From: Gracilaria gracilis
Lineage: Eukaryota; Rhodophyta; Florideophyceae; Gracilariales; Gracilariaceae
Length of the DNA stretch: 64,000 bases
Assembly (NCBI GenBank): GCA_030374805.1
Contig: JARGSG010000058.1
Span: 248,001 to 312,000 of the forward strand
Direction: 5' to 3'
Program-made: the position numbers and the translations under genes
The notes under the pieces: model-generated
The model's input: only the letters and a program-made list of their open reading frames with translations
The model's database searches: none
What the model was told of the DNA's origin: nothing
In this document: piece after piece, positions 11,044 to 21,034 of the stretch
Numbering within the stretch: the first letter of the stretch is position 1
Layout: each line of letters begins with the position of its first letter

Positions 11044-11414
11044 TTGACCCCTCGCTGTTCCTCTTCGATCGCGCTGACTCCCGCGCCCTTTTATGGTTCA
11101 GAAGCGCCATGTTGGATCCAAAGGGTTCAAACAATTCGAAACGCGTATTCCGACCGTGGAGAATGCTCGCGAGAAAGTATAGTGGACGTACCCTTCTCAA
11201 TCACGCTCATTGCCTTCACTTCCTGCCCGAACACTGCGCCCGCTCAATATGGGATTGAAGTAAAGGGGTTCCGTATTTCACGTTTTAGAATTCACTATTG
11301 CTTTATTTAGAAAGTTACATGATCATCACAACTACTACGTACGTGTAGCTATAGAATAAAGGCACCCAGTTTTGAAGGAAAAAAAAATGAATTGCGTCCG
11401 TTAAGTTTTCTGCA

Positions 11415-12010
11415 TGGACAGCGGTCCGGGGTGGTTTGGCGCTTCATCAGTGTCCTGATGAAGCGCCACACCACCCCGGACCGCTGTCCATGCGCAGTGG
11501 CCGATGAAGTTGGACGACACCTCGGACGGCTGTCCACGTGCTGTGGCGAAAGAAGTTGGACGACACCCAGGACGGCTGTCCACGGAAAAAAAATTTTAAT
11601 TTTTCGGACAGCGGTCCGGGGTGGAGTGGCGCTTCATCAATGCCGTGATGAAGCGCCACTCCACCCCTGACCGCTGTCCACGCGCCGTGGCCGATGAAGC
11701 TGGACGACACCGCGGACCGCTGTCCACGCGAAAAAAATTTTTTTTCGGACAGCGGTCCGGGGTGGTGTGGCGCTTCATCAGTGCCGTGGTGAAGCGCCAC
11801 TCCACCCCTGACCGCTGTCCACGCGCCGTGGCCAATGAAGCTGGACGACACCGCGGACCGCTTTCCACGCGAAAAAAAATAATTTTTCGGACAGCGGTCC
11901 GGGGTGGTGTGGCGCTTCATCAGTGCCGTGATGAAGCGCCACTCCACCCCGGACCGCTGTCCAAGCGCCGTGGCCGATGAAGCTGGACGACATTTCGGAC
12001 CGCTGTCGAC
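11415..12010. repeat. Tandem array of four hairpin units (34-bp inverted repeats)
   Basis: Four units carry a near-perfect inverted repeat that starts GGACAGCGGTCCGGGGTGG and ends with its complement CCACCCCGGACCGCTGTCC: 11415-11490, 11606-11679, 11747-11820 and 11889-11962. Starts are spaced 190, 141 and 142 bases. Each arm continues inward to GTGGCGCTTCATCA, giving about 34 bp per arm and a 4-6-base loop. Each hairpin is followed by GCCGATGAAGCTGGACGAC and a single half-arm, then an A/T spacer (CGAAAAAAATTTTTTTTCGG type). The array sits 370 bases upstream of the ParB-like ATG, in the spacer between two divergent genes. It could be operator or partition-type sites, an insertion-prone foldback, or terminal repeats. 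The structure itself is certain. Confidence 0.9.
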
Positions 12011-12244
12011 GACGGTTTTCAGTTATGATTGTTTTATGAATATTTAAAGCCCTGCATCTTCTTATAATGACGGGAGGACGTAAGGGCGTCAAATCATATG
12101 ACTCTCGTTCGGTGAGTTTGTTGGAAAGCAATAAAAACTGCTCTTCATAAGCACGGAGAACAGTTTAGAATAGAAGTAGTTCGCAGCTTGTTGGTCATGT
12201 ATAGAACAAAACAAATAATACATCATATCGATCTGGCAGAATAT

Positions 12245-12341
12245 GCGCTATATCAGAAACTTTACATCCTATCAAATCAAAGAAGGTAGTTCTACCGACT
12301 ACCTTCTCTAACTTTATATGATGTAGATTTTCCTATAGCGC
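12245..12341. repeat. 97-base imperfect foldback (MITE- or miRNA-precursor-like)
   Basis: Left arm GCGCTATATCAGAAACTTTA (from 12245) continues to AGAAGGTAG; the right arm ends CTATAGCGC at 12341. Complementing the right arm gives GCGCTATAGGAAAATCTACA and so on, so the ~45-base arms pair over most of their length with a few mismatches and a two-base gap. The loop is TTCTACCGA. The single-hairpin shape with scattered mismatches fits a small foldback transposon or a hairpin RNA precursor; sequence alone does not decide. Confidence 0.75.
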
Positions 12342-12375
12342 CCAAGGTCGTGACCGATAATGAATACCCCCTTTG

Positions 12376-12710
12376 CGACAACCACGAGCATTATGTGGTT
12401 GTCGGAGAAGAAGAACTCATCACTGGCCACGACATTCTTCTAGTGACTATATTGGGGACTATTCTTCTTCAGTGATTGAAATATCAGTGATGGCAAAACA
12501 CGATTATATGAGTTGAACAACTCATGTAATCGTAGTCCACCATCACCGGTAGCCCAACCACTTTCGATAGTTCGACCTAATGCAGTCTAATCTAAACGGT
12601 CTAATAAATAACCACAGTCCAACAGTGATTGAGCTGGCTGTCAGAGCCAAAGCCAATTACATGAGTTGAACAACTCAAATAATCGTACTCGACCATCACG
12701 GCCAGCTAAA
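12376..12710. repeat. Cluster of small hairpins, two of them diverged copies
   Basis: 12376-12404 is a 10-bp inverted repeat (CGACAACCAC / GTGGTTGTCG). 12501-12532 pairs CGATTATATGAGTTG with CAACTCATGTAATCG (one mismatch, two-base loop), inside outer arms GTGATGG / CCATCAC (12486-12551). A second, weaker copy of the same design lies at about 12640-12705 (CAATTACATGAGTTG, CAACTCAAATAATCG, GACCATCAC). These lie in the spacer between the ParB-like and methyltransferase genes. Confidence 0.7.
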
Positions 12711-12920
12711 GCACTTCCGAATGTTCTCAGTAAAGCAAGGACGCAGAAGCGGCATACACTGTGTCCGGCGACTCTGGCTTGAATACGCAATAGCATGGAA
12801 AATAGAAGATTACGCCAGTTAGTACGATTCACAGAAAACGAACAAAATTGTCGAACGTACATTGTGTGCCACTACGTCCGCGCAACAGAAAAAGGACGGA
12901 AAGAGTACCTCCCTTACACA

Positions 12921-13001
12921 GTTTCCGGCGATCTTTTTTTCTTGTGTCACAACCGAGAGGATCACTTGGTTGTGACAGGAGAAGAAGAGATCCCCGGAAA
13001 C
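12921..13001. repeat. 81-base nested hairpin
   Basis: GTTTCCGG (12921-12928) pairs with CCGGAAAC (12994-13001), then GATCT with AGATC, and an inner stem pairs GTCACAACC (12946-12954) with GGTTGTGAC (12968-12976). The outer flanks CCTCCC (about 12909) and GGGGAGG (about 13009) extend the symmetry. This is the same design as the other hairpins in this spacer: an inner and an outer stem separated by unpaired purine/pyrimidine runs. Confidence 0.7.
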
Positions 13002-13107
13002 CGTAGCGGGGAGGCACAGAGCGTTGTGCTTACCGAGGCAGTTGGCAGGAGTGCGAAGGTGCTTAAGTACACGCAGCGTCACATTACAAACAAGCGCCAG
13101 TCGCGAG

Positions 13108-13241
13108 GGGGCCGCTGTCCAGGTGGAAATTAATTTTTTTTTCTTTTTCTCCCACGTGGCATGGAAAGCGGACCGAACTCGAGTGGCACTTCATCGGAGC
13201 CGTGATGGAGCGCCACTGCACCACGGACCGCTGTCCGGAGA
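13108..13241. repeat. Diverged outlier of the 142-bp hairpin unit
   Basis: CCGCTGTCC at 13112 is followed after a T-rich spacer by an imperfect inverted repeat: AGCGGACCG, then GTGGCACTTCATC, pairing with GATGGAGCGCCACT, then CACGGACCGCTGTCC ending at 13236. About two thirds of the bases match the array at 11415-12010. The array therefore once extended, or was copied, to both sides of the spacer, so that related sites flank the upstream regions of both divergent genes. Confidence 0.75.
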
Positions 13242-13613
13242 GCCGTAAGTTATAACTTCGCCTATACTTCCATATCTAGGAATTACCGCACCCCCCTCCC
13301 ATCCCTGCCTTCTCTTATAACTGTTTATCACTGCATAAGCCATCGTAACATTGCCCAGTTCCCTTCTACTCCTCTACTTTAGAGTTCTGGGACCGTTTTG
13401 GCGTCTGAACTCCTCCTTCACATCGCTAATTCCATAGCCGTCTGCCGTCCGCTCCCGTCTACCACTCGCACTCATCTCTCGTTCGCTGCCGTCTCTCGTC
13501 AGCTTCCGTTCGTTCGCCCTCGCCGTCCGCTGCCGACGTCAATCATCTGTTTTCTCACGACCGCTCCCGTTCTCTTTCCGTATTCATAATACAGCCCCCC
13601 GTTATTGTTTAAA
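13242..13613 (+). promoter_or_regulatory. Likely 5' region of the methyltransferase gene
   Basis: About 370 bases without hairpins or long frames. From about 13285 it is pyrimidine-rich, with repeated CCGT, CTCGTTCG and CTCCC motifs, as in many eukaryotic 5' leaders. No clear TATA box; CTTATAACT at about 13314 is the nearest A/T motif. It ends at an ATG (13614) in a good context (AAAATGGCT) that is in frame with the long methyltransferase frame. Confidence 0.35.
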
Positions 13614-13688
13614 ATGGCTGCCGCAACCACATCCAGGTCTAAGTCACCGTCACCGGCACCTCCGACATCCGACATGAAGGTTGGATAA

Positions 13689-15815
13689 ATGTTCGATTCT
13701 GGGGATGAGCTTCTCACCGCGTGTCTCGCCATCCGTGATCACTATGCGTCGACGATTCGAGAGGAAGACGAACCTAGGAAAGTAGGACACAGCGAATTCG
13801 TTCAATATATCATCAAAAATCGCACTGTCCTAGACGTTGCCAAGAAGTACTTCTCTATCCTTCTCGGACCCACTCACTCGTCATACAGCGACGATGAGCC
13901 CAAGGCTGTGTGCGGGAATGGTTCGTACCGTCAGCTGTATCTGTCGACGAAGTTGCTTGACATCATGGACGGAGACAGAGACAGGCGTGTGAGGGATTTG
14001 TGGAATGCTTATACCAGAGTGGACTTTAAAGGAATGCCGAAGAATGTGACGTTAACCCAATTCTTCAAGTCCATGAGTATAGCTCCCAGGCGTGTGGGCC
14101 GGATAGTTCCCCCTTTCGGTACGAGCATCGCTACACATTTCCAGAGAGTTCTCTTTCTTTCCTTTATTCAAAAAGTATCTATGGAAAAGCACCTTCGGGG
14201 CCATAAGAGGCGTAAAGAGGAGAAGGGATATTCCACCCCTTTTGGGAATGAGCAAATATCGCAGAATCTCCAAGCTCAGCGTGCGGGTTTCGGTATGCAG
14301 CTGGTAACAAAGGTCTGGCATTGTTTCTCCCAATGTCTGGGATTCCCTAACGCGGAGGTCATCGTTCTCTCTTTTATACTGCTCGTGTACGACGACATGC
14401 AGTTTAAACCCATTGAAACGCGTTCCGAGGGGTTCCTGCACAAGGACGACGACCATCGCTTGCTACCGAGCAACACGCAAACTCTTCTGGAAGACGAGGT
14501 CCAACTATGGGCATGGAATCTTCCGGGGGACATTGATGTGGCCCTCCGAACGCTCGCGAAGGAGTTCATTTCTGAGCTGAACAAAATTGTTTTGAACGAG
14601 CAGTTGTACACAATATCAGAACCTGGACGATGGGGCGTTCTAAAGACGTTTCACAGGGACCCGTCAAGAGCGTTTGCTCAGAGATTTGATTGTTTCTCTA
14701 ACTCGCTTATGTCCTCCATCTTGGAGACAATAAGCCCTTTGAAAATCAAAGAAACACTCAGGGTCCCTGATATACCTCTCACGCCGATATCGAAACCGGA
14801 GCCTGCCATCGAAATCCATGACGATGACGATGAGCAGTTGGAAGGGGGGAATCCTTCGGAGGGGAAACAAGGAGGGGATGGAGATGGCGGAAGTGGAATG
14901 GATGTATTGGGTGAGAGTGGGAATGAAGATGTTGGTGAACAGCCGTCCGACGCTGCCATACAGCCTCCTCCTGCCTTTTTCTCGTTGGACGATAAAATGG
15001 CATTCCAACGTCGTGAAGTGGAGATGGAGAAATACTTTCGAATGTATAATGGCGGGTTCGAGGATATGGTGGAAACGGACGAGACTCTGCGAAACAACGG
15101 AGTCTCTCCATTGGGGAAAGTTCAACTGGTTCTTATGGACCCACCATACAACATAAGGGCCGATAAGAACCGGGAGAACAGTTGGGACGATATGCTGAGC
15201 GCTGAGCATATGAAGAAGGCGGCAAAGCTTATATCAAGGCTGCTACGTCCGGGGGATCATTTCGTTATCGTCTGTGCATTGGAACAGGTGAACCAGTGGA
15301 TGAAGGTGCTTTCCCTTATTGGAGCAAAGGACGAGCAGGGGGTTCCGAGGCGATTGTTTGTTGTGGACCAGGTCCCAATTCATTTTATACGGTCGCAAGG
15401 CAATCCCATGCAAAACCCGGGACGCAGTTCCTGTTCCTTGTTCCCTGCCATGGAGTATGCGATACATGGTGTTCGAAGTGGCCTCGCTTATGCACAGCAG
15501 CATGCGATGGTGAACTATGAGAACTTCAACTACGTGCAGTCGAGGTATCCAGGGTACCAAAGTGTTATTGACCAGGTACCGCCCATGTCCAATGGGGAGA
15601 CTCTTCAATGGAAAAGAAAGAAGGAGGGTGGGGGCTACATGTTTCAAAAGGTGAGGTCGGAACAAAAACCTCGCGCGTTGTTGAAGGAGCTGATCAGCAG
15701 ATTTTCGCAGCCAGGTGATACAGTGGTGGACTTGTTTGCGGGAACTTTCTCGACTGCCATGGGATGCATGGAGTTACAACGTCATCGGAAGTTTATTGGT
15801 TGTTGCTCATGCTAG
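13689..15815 (+). CDS. Beta-class DNA methyltransferase (DPPYN, N6-A or N4-C type)
   Basis: A 708-codon frame from ATG 13689. An in-frame ATG at 13614 begins 24 residues (rich in Thr/Ser/Pro) that end at a TAA at 13686-13688, so the original start was probably 13614. Residues 1-370 are unassigned. Residues 376-425 are an acidic, Gly-rich linker. The catalytic domain has D484-P-P-Y-N488 preceded by VQLVLM, then a long variable segment (possible target recognition, about 500-665) and the AdoMet site D681-LFAGTFSTAMG. Catalytic motif before AdoMet motif is the beta order of bacterial amino-methyltransferases, unlike the eukaryotic MT-A70 enzymes with DPPW. The frame shifts near 15800, in the strand after the AdoMet loop (HRKFIGC), so this copy lacks the final helices. 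Divergent from the ParB-like gene. Confidence 0.75.
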   Translation: MFDSGDELLTACLAIRDHYASTIREEDEPRKVGHSEFVQYIIKNRTVLDVAKKYFSILLGPTHSSYSDDEPKAVCGNGSYRQLYLSTKLLDIMDGDRDRRVRDLWNAYTRVDFKGMPKNVTLTQFFKSMSIAPRRVGRIVPPFGTSIATHFQRVLFLSFIQKVSMEKHLRGHKRRKEEKGYSTPFGNEQISQNLQAQRAGFGMQLVTKVWHCFSQCLGFPNAEVIVLSFILLVYDDMQFKPIETRSEGFLHKDDDHRLLPSNTQTLLEDEVQLWAWNLPGDIDVALRTLAKEFISELNKIVLNEQLYTISEPGRWGVLKTFHRDPSRAFAQRFDCFSNSLMSSILETISPLKIKETLRVPDIPLTPISKPEPAIEIHDDDDEQLEGGNPSEGKQGGDGDGGSGMDVLGESGNEDVGEQPSDAAIQPPPAFFSLDDKMAFQRREVEMEKYFRMYNGGFEDMVETDETLRNNGVSPLGKVQLVLMDPPYNIRADKNRENSWDDMLSAEHMKKAAKLISRLLRPGDHFVIVCALEQVNQWMKVLSLIGAKDEQGVPRRLFVVDQVPIHFIRSQGNPMQNPGRSSCSLFPAMEYAIHGVRSGLAYAQQHAMVNYENFNYVQSRYPGYQSVIDQVPPMSNGETLQWKRKKEGGGYMFQKVRSEQKPRALLKELISRFSQPGDTVVDLFAGTFSTAMGCMELQRHRKFIGCCSC

Positions 15816-15930
15816 GCACGCGGCCATTGTTCAGTTCGCGATTTGCATGCGCGATAATGAGACGGACATTCAAATTACGCAGGAGGTCCGAAACTCTGTG
15901 AATCGCGTGATGGACTTATTTCCCAAGTAA
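15796..15930 (+). pseudogene. Methyltransferase C-terminus in the shifted frame
   Basis: After HRKFIGC, the +1 frame gives AHARHAAIVQFAICMRD and reaches VNRVMDLFPK before a TAA at 15928-15930. The helix following the AdoMet-binding strand in this fold normally starts with a few residues after an acidic position and then aliphatics, which this segment supplies. One base change in the region 15795-15805 would join the two frames. The next 24 codons in the same frame continue without a start, so the TAA may be an internal stop of a longer protein. Confidence 0.5.
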
Positions 15931-16344
15931 AACGCTCGTCCTTCACGATCTTGGAAGGCTCCATCCGGCTTCCCACAGTATCAGAAGTTCCCACCGTATA
16001 TTGTGGACTTCCTGGCATCGATGTGGCGGGAGGAGGGCATGACCATGATCGGCAGGCGCCAAGCGCTGCATGAGTGGCCGAAAACGTTGCAAGAGAAGAT
16101 GGGTCTTTTGGATTGGAACGCAATGTTGGCACTGGAGGCCACTATCTGTGGTTGTTGCATTGGGAAGTCGCCGATTCGTCACCATGACGCAGGAGTGGTA
16201 GTGTTTACCACGCGCCGTTTCATGAAGAACCAAGGGATATGTTTCTTTTACGGAACTGTAGTGTACCATGACTTAACGGAGAGAAAGGAGGTACACAATA
16301 AGTATGGGTACGGGTTGTTGGGAGCCACCGCCGCACGTTTTTGA
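15931..16344 (+). pseudogene. SET-like domain segment downstream of the methyltransferase
   Basis: The same frame as the methyltransferase C-terminus continues after the TAA, through FPQYQKFPPYIVDFLASMW to a segment resembling the N-terminal part of a SET domain: AGVVVFTTRRFMKNQGICFF followed by YGTVVYHDL. SET proteins have G-x-G-V/I-F-A/T-T-R, then a YxG strand. A TGA at 16342-16344 follows; beyond it the frame continues to about 16489 (REVPTIPVWIVSSVFW). SET domains transfer methyl to lysine. The NHxCxPN and ELxxDY motifs that would settle the assignment are not visible, so this may be another beta fold. It was probably fused to the methyltransferase. Confidence 0.35.
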
Positions 16345-16489
16345 ACTTATACGATGGAGGTTAGCCTGCGAGGGGAGGTATTCCGGAAACTCCCGGAAAG
16401 GAGACGAGAAGTACCTACAATCCCTGTATGGATTGTTTCGTCTGTGTTCTGGAAAGTAGAATACTGGGTGCTATGTGTGGAATAGTTGC

Positions 16490-17100
16490 TAGTTTTAGGC
16501 GTTATATGGGCGCGCGCGGGGGTGGCAGAGGCTGGCACTAAAAAAACTAACAAATTTTGGAATATTGTATTCTATCTCGCGCAGTTTAATGCTAGGGTCT
16601 CCTAGTATTTCGAGAGGTTCGTCTCGCAACTCACCCCAACTACACTCTTTTCCACGACCCTGTCCAAATTTTCCATCCTTGCTAGTTCCAATTTCCATTT
16701 CGCCCAAAAATGCGAAGCAATTGTCAACCCAGCCACACGAAGACATCCGCCCATTGCTTCCCATCTCCACCTCCACTCAACACCGCCACCCCCTTACTAT
16801 ACTTTAGTCGATTTCCGCACCTCACGCCTTCGGATCCTGCGTTTCCGTCTCCTCAAACGTCATCTCGTAGAAGTTCCGCGGGCAGCTTTCCCCATTCTCG
16901 TACACCCTCCTCGCCCCAGAACGGCTCCCCATACCACCCATCCTCTGCTCCCTCTGCTCTTCCAGTATGCGCTCCGCTGTCTGCACCGCATGCGCGGCGG
17001 TTCGAAACCCAGTCTACGTCGCAACCCCCAGCCCCGGCCGCACCTCCTCTCCTGCCACCTTCCCTCCCTCCTTGCGTCTCTTCTTCAAGCGACTACCCAC
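16490..17100. other. Low-complexity junction between convergent units
   Basis: Pro/Ser-rich in all plus frames and Gly/Arg-rich on the minus strand, with no frame that looks like a folded protein. GGCACTAAAAAAACTAACAAA begins near 16527; a CACTA-type terminus is conceivable, but I found no inverted partner near 20.6 kb. This is where the plus-strand methyltransferase unit and the minus-strand transposase meet tail to tail. Confidence 0.4.
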
Positions 17101-20100
17101 TTACTTAGTCTTTGGCGTCACAGGCGATCCCTTCTCAACCTTCATACCCCCTTTGACACAACTTCCTCCCACCTCCCCTCCTGTCCCCGTCAGCATCCCC
17201 TTCACCTCCACCAACAACAACCGCGCCTTTTCCACCTCCCCAATCTGCATCTCCAGCATCTCCAACCTCCCCTTCAGCATCACATTTTTCTCCCTCAGCT
17301 CCTGTATCTCCTTCCCTACGCATTCCACCATCCCATCCGCATGACGACCCATCTCCATTCCCAGCACCTTCAAACCATTCCGCAAATTAGATATTGCTTC
17401 CAATGACACCCCATTCTCCTCCTCACTCAACACCCCCCCTCCCATCTTCGCCACACTCTTCGCAATACAATCATCCATTCGCTCCTTCATCACAACTCCC
17501 AACAACCTCACCCACTTTTTCATGCTCTTTAGTTTTGAATGGGCAGGGAAGGGCACAGTGTGGTTTTGCTCATCACTTGTAGCCCAACGTAAAGATATGC
17601 ATCGCAAAACATTGTCCAAAGCTGTTGCGGGAGGCAATACCTCAAAATACCGAACGAATGCCACTTCTGGAACAAGGCCCGAGTATTCGAGAACAGAAAC
17701 ACGAACAAGAGCGACTACTTGAGCAACCCATGTTGCACCTTGTTCTCCTTTGACCAAGATGGTGGAGAATTTGGGCTTCCTGCTCGGTCCGAAAGCTGGA
17801 GAGGAAAACACCCTTTGGTTGACAGGGTACTTGTTTCTACCTAGGACGATAGAATTGGACGAGGCCTCAAAATGTCGTAGAACGGGAACTATACCACCTC
17901 TTACAACTGCTGAGTTCACGATTGTTATCCTGATCTTCTCCGGTAAGTGGGATATGGAGTTATCTTCGAGCGTCTCTTCAACCAGGCTGAGGAACGGTGG
18001 AAGTGCTTGTTCCCTAATTTGGTCTAGAATGGAGATTATATCATTATCCTGGAGGTCCTTCTTAATATCAGATAGCGTCAGTGAAGATGAGAGAGCCGCC
18101 TAACGTATTGTCGAAGTTGTCCCATGGTTATCGAACGACCGCTCTTCGTAAATCGAGGAAGTTGAATAGAAGGTATTGGGGAAGCGTATGGTGCGCGTGC
18201 CATGCCTTCTTGGAGATTATCACCAATCCATTTCTTTCTCACATTTTCATGGTCGATAGAGCGAATGGTTTCCTGCACAGCCGTTGCCGTTCTTCTCGAC
18301 GTTCGCCGATAATGCCTTTTGAATAAGAGGTGAGCATGCTCATATATCCCTGCATCGTAGTATTGGATACCTCCTCGACGTCTGATATCCTCGATGAGAT
18401 GGTCAAGAAGATGAAACTTCAACGTTCGAAGTCTAGAGGGGTGGAAGTCGGCTAATGATCTGGTCGTACATTGGTGAAGGCTGTAATCTGGGGCTGGAGA
18501 GCTGAGAGAGAGCTTTCGTTCCACTGTGGTTCTCGATTGTACCTGAAAATGGCGCCGACCAAGTCTGAGTATTGTGTGAAGACGGTTGTGATAGGTGCTG
18601 TTTCATGTTCTCCACAACATGTATCAAAGGAAGCGCCTATGAATGGGAAAACCATGTCCAGTGCTTTGTAGTTCTTTGCCTCCAGCATTCCGAGTAGACC
18701 TTTGTTGGTGAATATACCGTTGAGAGACTTGCCTTTTTCTTGTGTAAAAAAGTCTATGTGCAAGCCTCTAGCGGGGACGTCCCTTTCCATGGCGGCGAGG
18801 ATGGCGTTTGCATGGTTTAAAAGTTGCGTGCGAACTGTTAGGAAGGAGCGCGGTGGAGATGCTCCTATGGTGGTTGACAGCGTGTGTGACTGAAGTCGCT
18901 CAATGGTGGCTGTTTTAATGAGCTTTGATATGCCAAGATGAAGATTGTGCAACGGTTCGAAGGAAAAGAGGCTGTAAGGAGAAAGTCCTGGGATCAAACG
19001 AAGGATGAAAGGGCTTTCTAGAAAAGATGGGGTAAGAGATACGGAGTTGGAGCGCATCAGAGAATCTGCCTGAGCTCTTCTGTCTCTAGCTTGACGGGGA
19101 CGTCGTTCAAGGTCTTCTTGCTCTGCATTTTTCAAGACTGCGGAATATGTTTCCCTTAGTCCTTTCGTCTGGTTCTGTGTGCGCATGGAGAAAGAGGTAG
19201 GCACATCACTGGATAAAGCTGAGCGTGCCACCTGGCATCTGTGACAGGGGCGTCCGGTCTTTGTGCCATGAAGAATAGACAGAATATCCTTTGCTTCAGG
19301 TATGTCTGCGCAGTAACTTGCCAACAGTGGATGGCATACCCGATGAACTTTGTCTTTCCCAGTGAACGCAATTCCTTTCAATACAAGGTTTAGAATAGGC
19401 TCTAGAATACGACGAAGGGAGTGATGCAGAATCTGCATCCTCGCATCGCGGAGAGATTTGGTGGAAACGAAGGGCATGGCATCTGCATGCGACGAAGAAA
19501 CTTCTTCGAGAGCTGTATGGAAGTACGCAACTACCGTGAGGTCCTCGCGGATACATTTGCGGCGTAGATGGTCGGAAAAGTTGAGGAAAACGAGGTGAAG
19601 GGGATAGGCGGTGACCGAAGTTTGCTTTAGAGTGGTTGAAGATTTATCGTTGTACACCTGCAGAAGACCTACGAAAGATTCACTGAAACTTATTTCTTGA
19701 GTATGCCAAACTATTCTATTATCCAAGGGGCCCATGACCACTTCCTTCAGCTTGGAGGTGGCGTCTCTTGCGAGAGTTGCCGACATGGGATGAGAAATTT
19801 TCGAGGAGTGGGTCTGGGGGATAGGATGGAAGAAGGTGTTTTCGCTGTTAGCCAACTGGAGCTGCTTGAGGAGGGTCTCAATTGGGTCTCTCGTGTAGAG
19901 GGTGGCGCTGAACTTACATCCTTGTGGGGAGATAGAGGTTCGTTTGAATCCATCGTTGGAAGCATATCGTTCGAAGATAGCGTTCTTGAGTTCCGTACAG
20001 CGCTTGGAACTGGTGATGGTTTCGTTGAAGCGCTTTTGCGAGAAGCGGGGGTTCCGAAGAAGACCAATGAGCTCGTCTGCCTCACGGTGGCCAAGGTTGG

Positions 20101-20521
20101 AGGCTACGGAAGCGAGACAGACGGTAAGATAATCCATGTGAAGAGCGCCGAGCGACTCTTCGGAAGGTGGAGGAGTAGAGTAATTTCCAATTGAGGTTTC
20201 AAAGGGTGGGGGAGAGGGTGACGCAGGTTTAGAACTCGACTCAATTCGGTCTGGTTCCGGAGGTTCCGGTGGAACGGAGACCTCCATTTCTTTGGGAGAG
20301 AAAGACTCGGCAGTTCGGCAGGGGGCTGTAACGGTTTCCGAAGAAGAAGCGTTTGGAGGTGGGGCAGATAACTTGAAACGATTGCTCCGTCGAATGCTGT
20401 GCTCACCGTATGCAATGGCTTTGTGACGGTGAGGACACTGACTGACGTGTCTCTGAAGCGACAACAATCCTCACGCCATGAACGGACAACCGCGCTGTTT
20501 GTGCCTGCAGTAGTAAACCAT
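17101..20521 (-). pseudogene. Plavaka/CACTA-like DNA transposase, copy 1 (broken)
   Basis: From ATG 20521: a C2HC-type finger (C-x6-C, then LQRHxxxC), interrupted by TGA at 20476-20478; a charged linker; then a long frame (18452-20467) with YNDKSSTTLKQTSVTAYPLH and HPLLASYCADIPEAKDIL, then GTKTGRPCHRCQV, the order seen in Plavaka-type members of the CACTA superfamily (DKs-YPl, HPilAsYvaD-PEq, CpkC). A later PLHNLHLGISKLIK segment follows. The frame shifts near 18455 (TLKFHLLDHLIEDIRRRGG continues in another frame) and again near 18085. The third frame (17101-17919) carries the C-terminal part (FSTILVKGEQ, ISLRWATSDEQNH) and then a ~130-residue coiled coil. It matches copy 2 throughout except for that coiled coil. 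Two frameshifts and a stop make it inactive as read. Confidence 0.7.
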
Positions 20522-21034
20522 AATGGAGGGAAAGGGCTGAGAGAAGAGGAAGGGAACAAGCACGGAAGAGAAGCGGAAGACAAAAAGGACGGTGGGGAGG
20601 ATGCTGAGGACAGGGGAAGGAGTGGAGAATAGATTTGAGTTTAAATCACGTGCTTTTGTTCAAAAAGGGAACGCATGGACACGTCGACCTTGACGCCAGG
20701 GTTCAACTCTGATTATCCACCACTGAAAACAATTCTGTGGATTGACAACGATATATCTGTACACTTGTCCGACCTCGGCCGACGACGCGCAAAATTTTCT
20801 GTGGCTTCGCCTCCTCCATAAACTGGGATCGTCGTCCAGGCCAGCGTCCCAGTTGATGCAGATGTAGGTCACTGGCTTCTGGTACGTTTAAAAACGACGT
20901 TCTCTCCCTTTTTCATCCGAAGCTGACTACGTTTTCCCATTGCGCTTCGACGAAGTCAATATTTGCTCCGTTTCGTTCCGTTTCTCGCGCGCGGTGCGCA
21001 AAACAAGATTGATGCTTTCCGAAACAGTTCTTTC
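20522..21034. other. Interval upstream of transposase copy 1
   Basis: No supported gene. 20530-20640 is purine-rich on the plus strand and may be the 5' leader of the minus-strand transposase. 20645-20900 is single-copy-looking with no frame worth reporting. I looked for terminal inverted repeats matching 16.5 kb and found none. Confidence 0.4.

Noticed and set aside
11415-12010. CRISPR-like array
   Set aside because: Units are long hairpins with near-identical spacers, in eukaryotic DNA, with no cas genes.
11392-12131. Several overlapping frames on both strands in the hairpin array
   Set aside because: They result from the inverted repeats lacking stops; the translated peptides repeat the same motif on both strands and look non-protein.
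16490-20640. CACTA-type terminal inverted repeats around transposase copy 1
   Set aside because: CACTAAAAAAAC near 16531 has no inverted partner near the other end; a single motif is not support.
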